Part shown: positions 1 through 14,520 of the stretch, in pieces | How the letters are laid out: every line of letters starts with the position of its first letter | Numbering within the stretch: the first letter of the stretch is position 1 | Source of the DNA: Turbatrix aceti | Lineage: Eukaryota; Nematoda; Chromadorea; Rhabditida; Panagrolaimidae | DNA length: 64,000 bases | NCBI GenBank assembly: GCA_963969345.1 | Contig: OZ017767.1 | Span: 8,584,739 to 8,648,738, forward strand | Direction: 5' to 3' | Made by a program: the position numbers and the translations under genes | Notes under the pieces: model-generated | The model's database searches: none | Seen by the model: the letters and a program-made list of their open reading frames with translations, nothing else | Told to the model about the DNA's origin: nothing

Positions 1-2536
1 TTTTTTTTAACCCGTTCAAACTCTAAACGATCCCAGTTTTTTTTTTAGTTTTTGTAGATAAACATAACTTTGGAAACTTATTTTTTTCCTAACCAAAACT
101 TTTAGCCAGCTCGTTTGTCAGTTTCCCATCCAAGAAAAAAAATCCCATGGCCAATCAGAAATCCAATCCTAGCCTTTTAAGGCTAAGAACTCGACGGGAT
201 GACAGCACGTGAGGCCTCCGCCCTCGGATAATGATGATGATGCCCCGAGGGTCGGCGTGTAGATGAGATTGCCTAACAAACAAAACCATCGCCTTCCCAT
301 CCAAAAACGTGTTCTTGGCTGCAGTTGGCAAATCGTGAATCGCGTATCGCCTTCAAAAACAAAAAAAATCCCAATCAGATACATACTAAATATTATGCAA
401 TTGTTGGGGTATTACTGGTTGCTTCCATACACGCGTCCCAGAACGTGGCAACTGACCGGTGCGTCCGAGTTGTAAATATTATATACAATGATGGCGGAGC
501 GATGAAGGATCACCGATAACACGGATATTTGCAACTATTTATCAACAAAAAAAAGAGAACAAGTCAATTTGTTGCTCGGTGGGATTTGCGCTATCAAACG
601 GGTTCTCGTGATGGAAAAAAAGGGGTGATCGGGGATTGGGATCGACGGATTTCATAGGGCAAAGAAGCAGGCATGATAGGCGAAAGAGAGGGGAGCGATG
701 ACTACATGCTGAATTTTATGAGAATCGTACAGAACATTTACACATACAGTTTTTTTGATAAAAAATGAATGTCTGAAACTCGCGGATGACATTTGTGAAA
801 TTTAGGTGCAATTTTTTCTAAAAACCAAATTTTTTGATATTTGAAGGAAATGAACATTAAAGAGCAGTTTATTGATCAAAACGTTTGTAAAATTTAGGTA
901 CGTAAATATTGTAAAAATCTAAATTTTTGAAATTTAAGAAGAATAGAATTTAAATGACAACCATCAGTTTATTGATAAGAAAAAAATATTGACGACTCGT
1001 AGATAACATTTGTGGATAACAAAAACCCCAAATGTCTAAAAAAAAAAATTTTTTTTGATCAGTTATTGAAAATCGCAGCGTGGCAGTGTTTTCTTTGGTT
1101 TTATGATGGATTTACCTAATAAATATTTCAACTCAAAAAATATATTTTTTGAACAAAAAAGAAACATTCAGATTGATCAATTTCATCAGTTTTGTATGTA
1201 CAATTTAGGTAGAATTTCAAGAGCTTTTTTTATTATATTCAAATTTTTAAATCGCGCCAAAAAAATTTTTTTTTGAACAAAAGGGTATTATTTGTATTCC
1301 TAGCATACGGTTACCATTTCTCCCAGTGATTTCCTTTTCCGATTAATTCAGACAATGCTTTGGCTTAAAAAATTTCATTTTTGGAATAAAAACAATTTTT
1401 TTTTTAAATGTAGTAGGCAATCTCAAGCAGTTATCACAATTGAACTCTAAATAATTGACATCAAATTCAGCAAAATTTGACCGTTTTTTTGGGACAAAAA
1501 ATTGATTCCGTGTTTTAAAAAAATGAACATTTGACATTAGACCAGTTAAAAAAGCTAAAAGGTACCACGAAGTACAAGTTTTTTTATCAGAATGACTACT
1601 TCTCTGAACAGTTATCGTAAAAAAATAATTCATAAATTTTTCTCGGCTAAAATGTAAATATAGACACGAGAAAGACAGTTATCAATCCTAGCCTTTGTCA
1701 TTATATTTGAACTCCAAATATAATGACAACAAAAAATTTTACGAAATGTGCAAAACAATTTTTTGCTTTCGATATCAGACTTACTATCCTTCTTTCTTAA
1801 TTAAATTTAAAAAATGATTGACGTGATTTTTTAGTAAAAAAATGTTATCGTTTTTTAATATAAAAATTTTTTTTGGAAGAATGAACATTGATTAATTCAG
1901 TTTTTGTAGCTTAACCAAACCTATTTTTCCTGATGCTGAAGAAGTGATCAGTTTTGAAGTTTTTTTTATACATACTACAAAGCAGCCCAGTTATCATAAA
2001 AAATAATTTATAAATTTTATCAAAAATCAACACCGATCAAAAATGCGACAAATAAAATCAACAATCACAGTACGCAGCCAGAACAGAACGTGACTTGGAA
2101 AGCAATTCACACAGCCAGTTTTTGTGTTCAGAATGCGCGAGACAGCGCGACTTTTTATAAAACCAGACGAGAGTGAGTCTGTGTCTTTGGACCTGACTCA
2201 TGGCCTTGGGAGTGGTCATAGACAACAAACAGTCCAGCAGTCTCCCAACCGCAACAGTTTCACGTTAATGTTGTTCATGAACGAGAAAAAAAGAAGGAAG
2301 AAAATAAAGATGGGGTGTTTACAGCGACGATACATCTTTTTCATATCACTCCTTCGTCCGGGTGCATCACATCAGATCAGAAAGAAGGAAAAGAGGAAGA
2401 ATGAAAAAAAAAAGAGATGATGAACGACAGGTCGAGAGTAATTGAAAACGAGAAAACTATAGTCAACATGGTTGCCTGGGCGTAGCGTGATTGGTAATTA
2501 ATTGAATTTCTCAGTTCAGCGAGCAGTTTGCGGCTT
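1..2536. other. Gene-free left flank of the array, with diverged older repeat copy
   Basis: No exon I can support. Most of it is AT-rich with long A and T runs. About 170-300 is GC-richer with a short GAT run, unidentified. From roughly 1,980 to 2,536 the sequence aligns, with many differences and a local insertion, to the end of the 3,809-bp unit that follows (compare 6,140-6,345). A diverged older copy of the unit therefore lies directly left of the identical ones. It may extend further left, but I cannot align it reliably by eye. Confidence 0.6.
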
Positions 2537-3093
2537 TTAATTTTCATTTTCACCGCTTCCGTCTCCGCCATCAACCGGACCATCCCCGGAGTTCGCCGAG
2601 GTCGAATCGTCGCTCTTGATGGGTTTTGAAAGGGTCTTGACGTTCATGAAACCAGTTGCCTTTGACTGAGGACCCCAGTTTTTGCCTTGATTGCACTGGA
2701 AGCGGAGCAGATTCTGCTGGACACTTTTCGAGACCGCAGAGGGGTTGAACGTGAAATCAACTTCGTGCCTGAAAATTGTTTTGTAAACAAAAAAAAATCG
2801 GGACCAGTTACTAATTTTTGATCAATCATCAAACTTGGAACCACCACTTGTTTTGGCCTGGGCACCGTTAATTTATTTTTCTGTTTATAAAAAAATTTTA
2901 AAAATTCGTCACTTTGTTTTTTTTCATACCGTCAAACATGTCAGATTAGTTTTTATGTGCTCGGCGAATTATGTACGCAGACGCGAATTTTCCAGTTTTT
3001 TGTTTCCTATCCATTATCCAAAACTTACAAGTTGTGAGATCAATTTCAGAACAGCTGGTAGACAGTTTTTTTAGGCGTTTTGATTATCTAAAA
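2537..3093 (-). pseudogene. TRMT1 3'-terminal exon copies, array unit 1
   Basis: 2537-2768 matches the last TRMT1 exon (17773-18004) with an open frame, a TTTTCAG acceptor and a stop codon. The only difference is TAA instead of TGA as stop. Upstream (about 3032-3093) lies the counterpart of the penultimate exon, but it has lost one base. This shifts the frame and gives an early stop. No other TRMT1 exon was found in the unit. It cannot encode a methyltransferase alone. It could serve as an alternative terminal exon if TRMT1 transcripts run through the array. Confidence 0.85.
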
Positions 3094-4309
3094 ATAGAAA
3101 AAAAATTAAAACAAAAGTACGCGTATTATAAATGAATTTTCAGTTCACTAATCAAAAGACCAGTGTACTTACCAAGGGCCACGAAATCATCGAGAGAGTA
3201 TCGATTTGATTTTTGTGGAATGATTAGTGTTTTTCACGTGCCCACGAATAATTGAACAGAATTGAATTTTCAGGCATTCAGTTTCTAAAAAAAATCAGTT
3301 TTTTTGAAGACTTGGTTTAATTACAAAAATCAATTTTGGCACAATTTTGTTTTTCACAAATGAAAAAAGGAAAAAAATCGTCAATTTTGCAGATTTTTTT
3401 GTAAATAAAAAATCCAACAAAAATATAAAAAGTGATGGTAGTACTGGCATCATTTTACAAATATTTATAATCACAATCAAAGCAAGCTTCTCGAATTATG
3501 TAAATTGAAAAATACAGGACCGAGCTTTGGACTCAAAAATTAATTCAAAAACGCCCGTAAGATTGTTGTATTTATTTACAACTTACCTGACGATAAATCG
3601 CTTTTAAGCGCAGTTTATTGAAACAATTTTTCATAAATTCATAGGACCCCTGGGCCAAAATCTAGAAAGGACGGGTAAGCCTCAGAAAGCGTATTTCGAT
3701 ATATGTATCAATTAAAAAATTTTGTACGAGATAGAAAACAGTACAAGATCCAGTGAATTTAAAAAAAAACTTCAAAAATACTTTTTACGCCGAATTGAAA
3801 AATCCAGTGAAAAAAACTTTTTGTTCAAATATTTTTTTTGTGTTGAAACAACAAATTATTTTCAAATGATAAAAAATAAGCACTATTACTAACGACTACA
3901 GTTTTTACAAAAAAATAGTATTACAAAAAAATTTTCTGTAATAAAAAAAATATTTTGTCTTTGACATAACTTGGAACCCGGAAAAAACCCAAAAAACCAT
4001 CGCTTTACAGTTACAATTTTTTGTTTTTTTTCGATACTATGCAGTGGTTTTGATAAAAACCGTTTGTCCACGTAACACTGTGAAATGCAGTATTTTTGCA
4101 AAAAAAAATTTTAGACGCAAACAAGGATCCTGTCACGAAAAAGTCGCAGTTTATTTTTTCATCAATGCATCAGATTAAAAAAAATTATGTACAATTAAAA
4201 AAATTGATTTTGTATCATAAAATTTGATTTTATAGATATTTAAATTTTGAATACTTTTCGACCGTACTGCGGAGCAGTTATTATCAACCCAACGCAAACC
4301 CCAATCGAA

Positions 4310-4680
4310 TTCCCAGACTCCCCCCCCCTCGGACGCCACAATTATCTAGAACATTGACGTTTCGTACCGGTACAATAAGCCGGAAGCAGGATTTCCAACG
4401 GCAAAAATCACTCGCTAAATTTCAAAACGAATTAACGACACACTTCAGTGATCTTCAGAACTGATTTTTACGAAATTGTTGACATGACGAAGAAAAATCA
4501 CTCATCAAACCCGGACATTATGCGGCTGCGACGTCCTACACAAAAGATAAGAGTCCAGTTTGAATTCATTCACAACAAGAGGGCTGAAAACGAAATGGCC
4601 GACCAATTTGTATCCCAGGCAAAGGCGAGATTGGGGGGTACTGTCGGGTCACACTTTGGGTTTGATCAAAGAAACCAAAA
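4310..4680 (+). pseudogene. Decayed RNase H gene copy, array unit 1
   Basis: The segment resembles exons 2-3 of the intact RNase H gene at 21413-24269. The third-Asp segment (RTDFYEIVDM) and the fourth-Asp segment (NEMADQFVSQA) are still readable from about 4448 to 4640. The exon that should hold the first catalytic Asp (about 4325-4375) is recognisable at DNA level but has an in-frame stop and substitutions, and the Glu-bearing part is missing. The basic C-terminal tail is absent. Orientation relative to the TRMT1 exon copy is head-to-head, as in the intact locus. Confidence 0.75.
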
Positions 4681-6345
4681 GGTCAAGAGATGCTCAGTTT
4701 CTTTTTTTCTGCGCGCAGCCTTCGGATTCGTTTTTTTCCACGTTGCTTTTCCTGAATCACGTCAGTTTTTTTAGGACGCCGTCTAAAAAAATTGAGTTTT
4801 TGGTTTGGTATAAAAGTATTTTTCGATCAGTAGCAGTCTGGGAAAAAATCGCGCGACTGGTGCAAATGACAAAGCTGCACATTCCGCCTCTTTTTGCTTT
4901 AATTGTAACTTTAATTTCGAGAAAGTGTTTCAAAAACAAATTTTTTTCTAAATTCACCTGACTGTCTGACCTATATTTTTCGGCTTCTGTCAAATCTATT
5001 ACACCAATTTCACCAATTGCCGCAGTTCATTTTTGCATCTGGACAACGAATACAAATGAGGCGATATTTTTATTTGTGTTAACTTTTTTTTAAATGACGT
5101 AGACATTTAGCTGTTTTGTCTCTCTATTTTACCACATGGCGAGTTTTACGGATTCGAGTATTTTTAGAATTTTACTTCTAGAAGAAGTTTGACGCATGAA
5201 AAACGACATTTTTTTACAAGGCTTCAAAAATTTCAATCAATTCGCCTTTTTGCGTCATTTTGGCTAAAAAACTTCTGAGCTACATATTTTACAGAATTAA
5301 CATAAAAAATATATCAAATTGCGTCAAATCGATGAATTGAAATTGATGAATTGCATGGATGTTATAATCTATTTTTTGTCCAATTTTTCTTCGATATTGT
5401 TATTTGAACAAGTGTTTTCAAAAAACACCAAAAAAGAGTTGTTTTACGCCGACTCTCAACGTGACCAGTTTTTAGCTCTGAAAAATAAATAAAAAATCGA
5501 CACGAAAATAATTTAAAGAATAATCTTTCTTGATTCTAAATATTTTTCAATATTTAGAATTGTGTTTTCAAAACGACTCAGTGATTTTTAAAACAAAAAA
5601 CTAAATATCTGTCTCACCATGACAGTAAACGCAGTTTATCCAAATTGACAAAATTAGTATTATAAATAAAACATATTTCCGAAAAAAATTTTTTGAGTTT
5701 TGTTTCGTTGTTTACTCAGCAGTTTCCAAAAATATGTATGTACATATGCAACATGCAAAAAAGCCAAAAAGTTAGTAAAAATGAACGCGATTATCAAAGT
5801 GAAAAATTTTGGTCACATTCTAAAGCCCAAACAAAATAAATCTAACGCAAACTTATCAAATTGGCGGTTCAGTTTATATCGTTTCGTATAATCAAAAACA
5901 CTTCCTACAGTTTTTTTATTTAGATAAAAATTTTTGCTCGCCGGACAAATTTTGTATATACAATTTGTGAAAGTACAGTTTAAATCGCCGTGAATTTTTC
6001 AATTGCTAATGAAACACTAAATAAAATTTCTTTTTAAAAACCAAACCATAAAAACAGTGTTTTTTCCTTCGATGATTATTTGCATTTTCTTTTTGCAAAA
6101 AAAAATGCAATTAATTTTTCAAGAAGCATTACGCTATTAATTCAGTTATCACAAAAAAAACACTCAAAAATTTTATTCAAACTCAACAATAATCAAAAAA
6201 AGCAACAAAAAATCAAAAAAACCACAGTACGCTGCCAGAACAGAACGAAAATCGTGGCCAGTTTTTGTGTGGTTTTCATGGCTGCCTGGACGCAGCGTAT
6301 TTGTGATTAATTGAATTTCTCAGTTGGGCGAGCAGTTTGCGGCTT

Positions 6346-6902
6346 TCAATTTTCATTTTCACCGCTTCCGTCTCCGCCATCAACCGGACCATCCCCGGAG
6401 TTCGCCGAGGTCGAATCGTCGCTCTTGATGGGTTTTGAAAGGGTCTTGACGTTCATGAAACCAGTTGCCTTTGACTGAGGACCCCAGTTTTTGCCTTGAT
6501 TGCACTGGAAGCGGAGCAGATTCTGCTGGACACTTTTCGAGACCGCAGAGGGGTTGAACGTGAAATCAACTTCGTGCCTGAAAATTGTTTTGTAAACAAA
6601 AAAAAATCGGGACCAGTTACTAATTTTTGATCAATCATCAAACTTGGAACCACCACTTGTTTTGGCCTGGGCACCGTTAATTTATTTTTCTGTTTATAAA
6701 AAAATTTTAAAAATTCGTCACTTTGTTTTTTTTCATACCGTCAAACATGTCAGATTAGTTTTTATGTGCTCGGCGAATTATGTACGCAGACGCGAATTTT
6801 CCAGTTTTTTGTTTCCTATCCATTATCCAAAACTTACAAGTTGTGAGATCAATTTCAGAACAGCTGGTAGACAGTTTTTTTAGGCGTTTTGATTATCTAA
6901 AA
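6346..6902 (-). pseudogene. TRMT1 3'-terminal exon copies, array unit 2
   Basis: Same structure as in unit 1: intact last-exon copy, frameshifted penultimate-exon copy. Here the stop codon is TGA, as in the functional gene. Confidence 0.85.
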
Positions 6903-8118
6903 ATAGAAAAAAAATTAAAACAAAAGTACGCGTATTATAAATGAATTTTCAGTTCACTAATCAAAAGACCAGTGTACTTACCAAGGGCCACGAAATCATC
7001 GAGAGAGTATCGATTTGATTTTTGTGGAATGATTAGTGTTTTTCACGTGCCCACGAATAATTGAACAGAATTGAATTTTCAGGCATTCAGTTTCTAAAAA
7101 AAATCAGTTTTTTTGAAGACTTGGTTTAATTACAAAAATCAATTTTGGCACAATTTTGTTTTTCACAAATGAAAAAAGGAAAAAAATCGTCAATTTTGCA
7201 GATTTTTTTGTAAATAAAAAATCCAACAAAAATATAAAAAGTGATGGTAGTACTGGCATCATTTTACAAATATTTATAATCACAATCAAAGCAAGCTTCT
7301 CGAATTATGTAAATTGAAAAATACAGGACCGAGCTTTGGACTCAAAAATTAATTCAAAAACGCCCGTAAGATTGTTGTATTTATTTACAACTTACCTGAC
7401 GATAAATCGCTTTTAAGCGCAGTTTATTGAAACAATTTTTCATAAATTCATAGGACCCCTGGGCCAAAATCTAGAAAGGACGGGTAAGCCTCAGAAAGCG
7501 TATTTCGATATATGTATCAATTAAAAAATTTTGTACGAGATAGAAAACAGTACAAGATCCAGTGAATTTAAAAAAAAACTTCAAAAATACTTTTTACGCC
7601 GAATTGAAAAATCCAGTGAAAAAAACTTTTTGTTCAAATATTTTTTTTGTGTTGAAACAACAAATTATTTTCAAATGATAAAAAATAAGCACTATTACTA
7701 ACGACTACAGTTTTTACAAAAAAATAGTATTACAAAAAAATTTTCTGTAATAAAAAAAATATTTTGTCTTTGACATAACTTGGAACCCGGAAAAAACCCA
7801 AAAAACCATCGCTTTACAGTTACAATTTTTTGTTTTTTTTCGATACTATGCAGTGGTTTTGATAAAAACCGTTTGTCCACGTAACACTGTGAAATGCAGT
7901 ATTTTTGCAAAAAAAAATTTTAGACGCAAACAAGGATCCTGTCACGAAAAAGTCGCAGTTTATTTTTTCATCAATGCATCAGATTAAAAAAAATTATGTA
8001 CAATTAAAAAAATTGATTTTGTATCATAAAATTTGATTTTATAGATATTTAAATTTTGAATACTTTTCGACCGTACTGCGGAGCAGTTATTATCAACCCA
8101 ACGCAAACCCCAATCGAA

Positions 8119-8489
8119 TTCCCAGACTCCCCCCCCCTCGGACGCCACAATTATCTAGAACATTGACGTTTCGTACCGGTACAATAAGCCGGAAGCAGGA
8201 TTTCCAACGGCAAAAATCACTCGCTAAATTTCAAAACGAATTAACGACACACTTCAGTGATCTTCAGAACTGATTTTTACGAAATTGTTGACATGACGAA
8301 GAAAAATCACTCATCAAACCCGGACATTATGCGGCTGCGACGTCCTACACAAAAGATAAGAGTCCAGTTTGAATTCATTCACAACAAGAGGGCTGAAAAC
8401 GAAATGGCCGACCAATTTGTATCCCAGGCAAAGGCGAGATTGGGGGGTACTGTCGGGTCACACTTTGGGTTTGATCAAAGAAACCAAAA
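8119..8489 (+). pseudogene. Decayed RNase H gene copy, array unit 2
   Basis: Identical to the unit-1 copy at +3,809: third and fourth catalytic Asp segments readable, first-Asp exon broken. Confidence 0.75.
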
Positions 8490-10154
8490 GGTCAAGAGAT
8501 GCTCAGTTTCTTTTTTTCTGCGCGCAGCCTTCGGATTCGTTTTTTTCCACGTTGCTTTTCCTGAATCACGTCAGTTTTTTTAGGACGCCGTCTAAAAAAA
8601 TTGAGTTTTTGGTTTGGTATAAAAGTATTTTTCGATCAGTAGCAGTCTGGGAAAAAATCGCGCGACTGGTGCAAATGACAAAGCTGCACATTCCGCCTCT
8701 TTTTGCTTTAATTGTAACTTTAATTTCGAGAAAGTGTTTCAAAAACAAATTTTTTTCTAAATTCACCTGACTGTCTGACCTATATTTTTCGGCTTCTGTC
8801 AAATCTATTACACCAATTTCACCAATTGCCGCAGTTCATTTTTGCATCTGGACAACGAATACAAATGAGGCGATATTTTTATTTGTGTTAACTTTTTTTT
8901 AAATGACGTAGACATTTAGCTGTTTTGTCTCTCTATTTTACCACATGGCGAGTTTTACGGATTCGAGTATTTTTAGAATTTTACTTCTAGAAGAAGTTTG
9001 ACGCATGAAAAACGACATTTTTTTACAAGGCTTCAAAAATTTCAATCAATTCGCCTTTTTGCGTCATTTTGGCTAAAAAACTTCTGAGCTACATATTTTA
9101 CAGAATTAACATAAAAAATATATCAAATTGCGTCAAATCGATGAATTGAAATTGATGAATTGCATGGATGTTATAATCTATTTTTTGTCCAATTTTTCTT
9201 CGATATTGTTATTTGAACAAGTGTTTTCAAAAAACACCAAAAAAGAGTTGTTTTACGCCGACTCTCAACGTGACCAGTTTTTAGCTCTGAAAAATAAATA
9301 AAAAATCGACACGAAAATAATTTAAAGAATAATCTTTCTTGATTCTAAATATTTTTCAATATTTAGAATTGTGTTTTCAAAACGACTCAGTGATTTTTAA
9401 AACAAAAAACTAAATATCTGTCTCACCATGACAGTAAACGCAGTTTATCCAAATTGACAAAATTAGTATTATAAATAAAACATATTTCCGAAAAAAATTT
9501 TTTGAGTTTTGTTTCGTTGTTTACTCAGCAGTTTCCAAAAATATGTATGTACATATGCAACATGCAAAAAAGCCAAAAAGTTAGTAAAAATGAACGCGAT
9601 TATCAAAGTGAAAAATTTTGGTCACATTCTAAAGCCCAAACAAAATAAATCTAACGCAAACTTATCAAATTGGCGGTTCAGTTTATATCGTTTCGTATAA
9701 TCAAAAACACTTCCTACAGTTTTTTTATTTAGATAAAAATTTTTGCTCGCCGGACAAATTTTGTATATACAATTTGTGAAAGTACAGTTTAAATCGCCGT
9801 GAATTTTTCAATTGCTAATGAAACACTAAATAAAATTTCTTTTTAAAAACCAAACCATAAAAACAGTGTTTTTTCCTTCGATGATTATTTGCATTTTCTT
9901 TTTGCAAAAAAAAATGCAATTAATTTTTCAAGAAGCATTACGCTATTAATTCAGTTATCACAAAAAAAACACTCAAAAATTTTATTCAAACTCAACAATA
10001 ATCAAAAAAAGCAACAAAAAATCAAAAAAACCACAGTACGCTGCCAGAACAGAACGAAAATCGTGGCCAGTTTTTGTGTGGTTTTCATGGCTGCCTGGAC
10101 GCAGCGTATTTGTGATTAATTGAATTTCTCAGTTGGGCGAGCAGTTTGCGGCTT

Positions 10155-10711
10155 TCAATTTTCATTTTCACCGCTTCCGTCTCCGCCATCAACCGGACCA
10201 TCCCCGGAGTTCGCCGAGGTCGAATCGTCGCTCTTGATGGGTTTTGAAAGGGTCTTGACGTTCATGAAACCAGTTGCCTTTGACTGAGGACCCCAGTTTT
10301 TGCCTTGATTGCACTGGAAGCGGAGCAGATTCTGCTGGACACTTTTCGAGACCGCAGAGGGGTTGAACGTGAAATCAACTTCGTGCCTGAAAATTGTTTT
10401 GTAAACAAAAAAAAATCGGGACCAGTTACTAATTTTTGATCAATCATCAAACTTGGAACCACCACTTGTTTTGGCCTGGGCACCGTTAATTTATTTTTCT
10501 GTTTATAAAAAAATTTTAAAAATTCGTCACTTTGTTTTTTTTCATACCGTCAAACATGTCAGATTAGTTTTTATGTGCTCGGCGAATTATGTACGCAGAC
10601 GCGAATTTTCCAGTTTTTTGTTTCCTATCCATTATCCAAAACTTACAAGTTGTGAGATCAATTTCAGAACAGCTGGTAGACAGTTTTTTTAGGCGTTTTG
10701 ATTATCTAAAA
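10155..10711 (-). pseudogene. TRMT1 3'-terminal exon copies, array unit 3
   Basis: Identical to the unit-2 copy at +3,809. Confidence 0.85.
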
Positions 10712-11927
10712 ATAGAAAAAAAATTAAAACAAAAGTACGCGTATTATAAATGAATTTTCAGTTCACTAATCAAAAGACCAGTGTACTTACCAAGGGCCAC
10801 GAAATCATCGAGAGAGTATCGATTTGATTTTTGTGGAATGATTAGTGTTTTTCACGTGCCCACGAATAATTGAACAGAATTGAATTTTCAGGCATTCAGT
10901 TTCTAAAAAAAATCAGTTTTTTTGAAGACTTGGTTTAATTACAAAAATCAATTTTGGCACAATTTTGTTTTTCACAAATGAAAAAAGGAAAAAAATCGTC
11001 AATTTTGCAGATTTTTTTGTAAATAAAAAATCCAACAAAAATATAAAAAGTGATGGTAGTACTGGCATCATTTTACAAATATTTATAATCACAATCAAAG
11101 CAAGCTTCTCGAATTATGTAAATTGAAAAATACAGGACCGAGCTTTGGACTCAAAAATTAATTCAAAAACGCCCGTAAGATTGTTGTATTTATTTACAAC
11201 TTACCTGACGATAAATCGCTTTTAAGCGCAGTTTATTGAAACAATTTTTCATAAATTCATAGGACCCCTGGGCCAAAATCTAGAAAGGACGGGTAAGCCT
11301 CAGAAAGCGTATTTCGATATATGTATCAATTAAAAAATTTTGTACGAGATAGAAAACAGTACAAGATCCAGTGAATTTAAAAAAAAACTTCAAAAATACT
11401 TTTTACGCCGAATTGAAAAATCCAGTGAAAAAAACTTTTTGTTCAAATATTTTTTTTGTGTTGAAACAACAAATTATTTTCAAATGATAAAAAATAAGCA
11501 CTATTACTAACGACTACAGTTTTTACAAAAAAATAGTATTACAAAAAAATTTTCTGTAATAAAAAAAATATTTTGTCTTTGACATAACTTGGAACCCGGA
11601 AAAAACCCAAAAAACCATCGCTTTACAGTTACAATTTTTTGTTTTTTTTCGATACTATGCAGTGGTTTTGATAAAAACCGTTTGTCCACGTAACACTGTG
11701 AAATGCAGTATTTTTGCAAAAAAAAATTTTAGACGCAAACAAGGATCCTGTCACGAAAAAGTCGCAGTTTATTTTTTCATCAATGCATCAGATTAAAAAA
11801 AATTATGTACAATTAAAAAAATTGATTTTGTATCATAAAATTTGATTTTATAGATATTTAAATTTTGAATACTTTTCGACCGTACTGCGGAGCAGTTATT
11901 ATCAACCCAACGCAAACCCCAATCGAA

Positions 11928-12298
11928 TTCCCAGACTCCCCCCCCCTCGGACGCCACAATTATCTAGAACATTGACGTTTCGTACCGGTACAATAAGCCG
12001 GAAGCAGGATTTCCAACGGCAAAAATCACTCGCTAAATTTCAAAACGAATTAACGACACACTTCAGTGATCTTCAGAACTGATTTTTACGAAATTGTTGA
12101 CATGACGAAGAAAAATCACTCATCAAACCCGGACATTATGCGGCTGCGACGTCCTACACAAAAGATAAGAGTCCAGTTTGAATTCATTCACAACAAGAGG
12201 GCTGAAAACGAAATGGCCGACCAATTTGTATCCCAGGCAAAGGCGAGATTGGGGGGTACTGTCGGGTCACACTTTGGGTTTGATCAAAGAAACCAAAA
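11928..12298 (+). pseudogene. Decayed RNase H gene copy, array unit 3
   Basis: Identical to the unit-1 copy at +7,618. Confidence 0.75.
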
Positions 12299-13963
12299 GG
12301 TCAAGAGATGCTCAGTTTCTTTTTTTCTGCGCGCAGCCTTCGGATTCGTTTTTTTCCACGTTGCTTTTCCTGAATCACGTCAGTTTTTTTAGGACGCCGT
12401 CTAAAAAAATTGAGTTTTTGGTTTGGTATAAAAGTATTTTTCGATCAGTAGCAGTCTGGGAAAAAATCGCGCGACTGGTGCAAATGACAAAGCTGCACAT
12501 TCCGCCTCTTTTTGCTTTAATTGTAACTTTAATTTCGAGAAAGTGTTTCAAAAACAAATTTTTTTCTAAATTCACCTGACTGTCTGACCTATATTTTTCG
12601 GCTTCTGTCAAATCTATTACACCAATTTCACCAATTGCCGCAGTTCATTTTTGCATCTGGACAACGAATACAAATGAGGCGATATTTTTATTTGTGTTAA
12701 CTTTTTTTTAAATGACGTAGACATTTAGCTGTTTTGTCTCTCTATTTTACCACATGGCGAGTTTTACGGATTCGAGTATTTTTAGAATTTTACTTCTAGA
12801 AGAAGTTTGACGCATGAAAAACGACATTTTTTTACAAGGCTTCAAAAATTTCAATCAATTCGCCTTTTTGCGTCATTTTGGCTAAAAAACTTCTGAGCTA
12901 CATATTTTACAGAATTAACATAAAAAATATATCAAATTGCGTCAAATCGATGAATTGAAATTGATGAATTGCATGGATGTTATAATCTATTTTTTGTCCA
13001 ATTTTTCTTCGATATTGTTATTTGAACAAGTGTTTTCAAAAAACACCAAAAAAGAGTTGTTTTACGCCGACTCTCAACGTGACCAGTTTTTAGCTCTGAA
13101 AAATAAATAAAAAATCGACACGAAAATAATTTAAAGAATAATCTTTCTTGATTCTAAATATTTTTCAATATTTAGAATTGTGTTTTCAAAACGACTCAGT
13201 GATTTTTAAAACAAAAAACTAAATATCTGTCTCACCATGACAGTAAACGCAGTTTATCCAAATTGACAAAATTAGTATTATAAATAAAACATATTTCCGA
13301 AAAAAATTTTTTGAGTTTTGTTTCGTTGTTTACTCAGCAGTTTCCAAAAATATGTATGTACATATGCAACATGCAAAAAAGCCAAAAAGTTAGTAAAAAT
13401 GAACGCGATTATCAAAGTGAAAAATTTTGGTCACATTCTAAAGCCCAAACAAAATAAATCTAACGCAAACTTATCAAATTGGCGGTTCAGTTTATATCGT
13501 TTCGTATAATCAAAAACACTTCCTACAGTTTTTTTATTTAGATAAAAATTTTTGCTCGCCGGACAAATTTTGTATATACAATTTGTGAAAGTACAGTTTA
13601 AATCGCCGTGAATTTTTCAATTGCTAATGAAACACTAAATAAAATTTCTTTTTAAAAACCAAACCATAAAAACAGTGTTTTTTCCTTCGATGATTATTTG
13701 CATTTTCTTTTTGCAAAAAAAAATGCAATTAATTTTTCAAGAAGCATTACGCTATTAATTCAGTTATCACAAAAAAAACACTCAAAAATTTTATTCAAAC
13801 TCAACAATAATCAAAAAAAGCAACAAAAAATCAAAAAAACCACAGTACGCTGCCAGAACAGAACGAAAATCGTGGCCAGTTTTTGTGTGGTTTTCATGGC
13901 TGCCTGGACGCAGCGTATTTGTGATTAATTGAATTTCTCAGTTGGGCGAGCAGTTTGCGGCTT

Positions 13964-14520
13964 TCAATTTTCATTTTCACCGCTTCCGTCTCCGCCATCA
14001 ACCGGACCATCCCCGGAGTTCGCCGAGGTCGAATCGTCGCTCTTGATGGGTTTTGAAAGGGTCTTGACGTTCATGAAACCAGTTGCCTTTGACTGAGGAC
14101 CCCAGTTTTTGCCTTGATTGCACTGGAAGCGGAGCAGATTCTGCTGGACACTTTTCGAGACCGCAGAGGGGTTGAACGTGAAATCAACTTCGTGCCTGAA
14201 AATTGTTTTGTAAACAAAAAAAAATCGGGACCAGTTACTAATTTTTGATCAATCATCAAACTTGGAACCACCACTTGTTTTGGCCTGGGCACCGTTAATT
14301 TATTTTTCTGTTTATAAAAAAATTTTAAAAATTCGTCACTTTGTTTTTTTTCATACCGTCAAACATGTCAGATTAGTTTTTATGTGCTCGGCGAATTATG
14401 TACGCAGACGCGAATTTTCCAGTTTTTTGTTTCCTATCCATTATCCAAAACTTACAAGTTGTGAGATCAATTTCAGAACAGCTGGTAGACAGTTTTTTTA
14501 GGCGTTTTGATTATCTAAAA
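13964..14520 (-). pseudogene. TRMT1 3'-terminal exon copies, array unit 4
   Basis: Identical to the unit-2 copy at +7,618. This is the nearest unit to the functional gene. Confidence 0.85.

Noticed and set aside
1..2536. Telomere, centromere satellite or rDNA next to the array
   Set aside because: No short tandem monomer, telomeric hexamer or rRNA sequence was seen.
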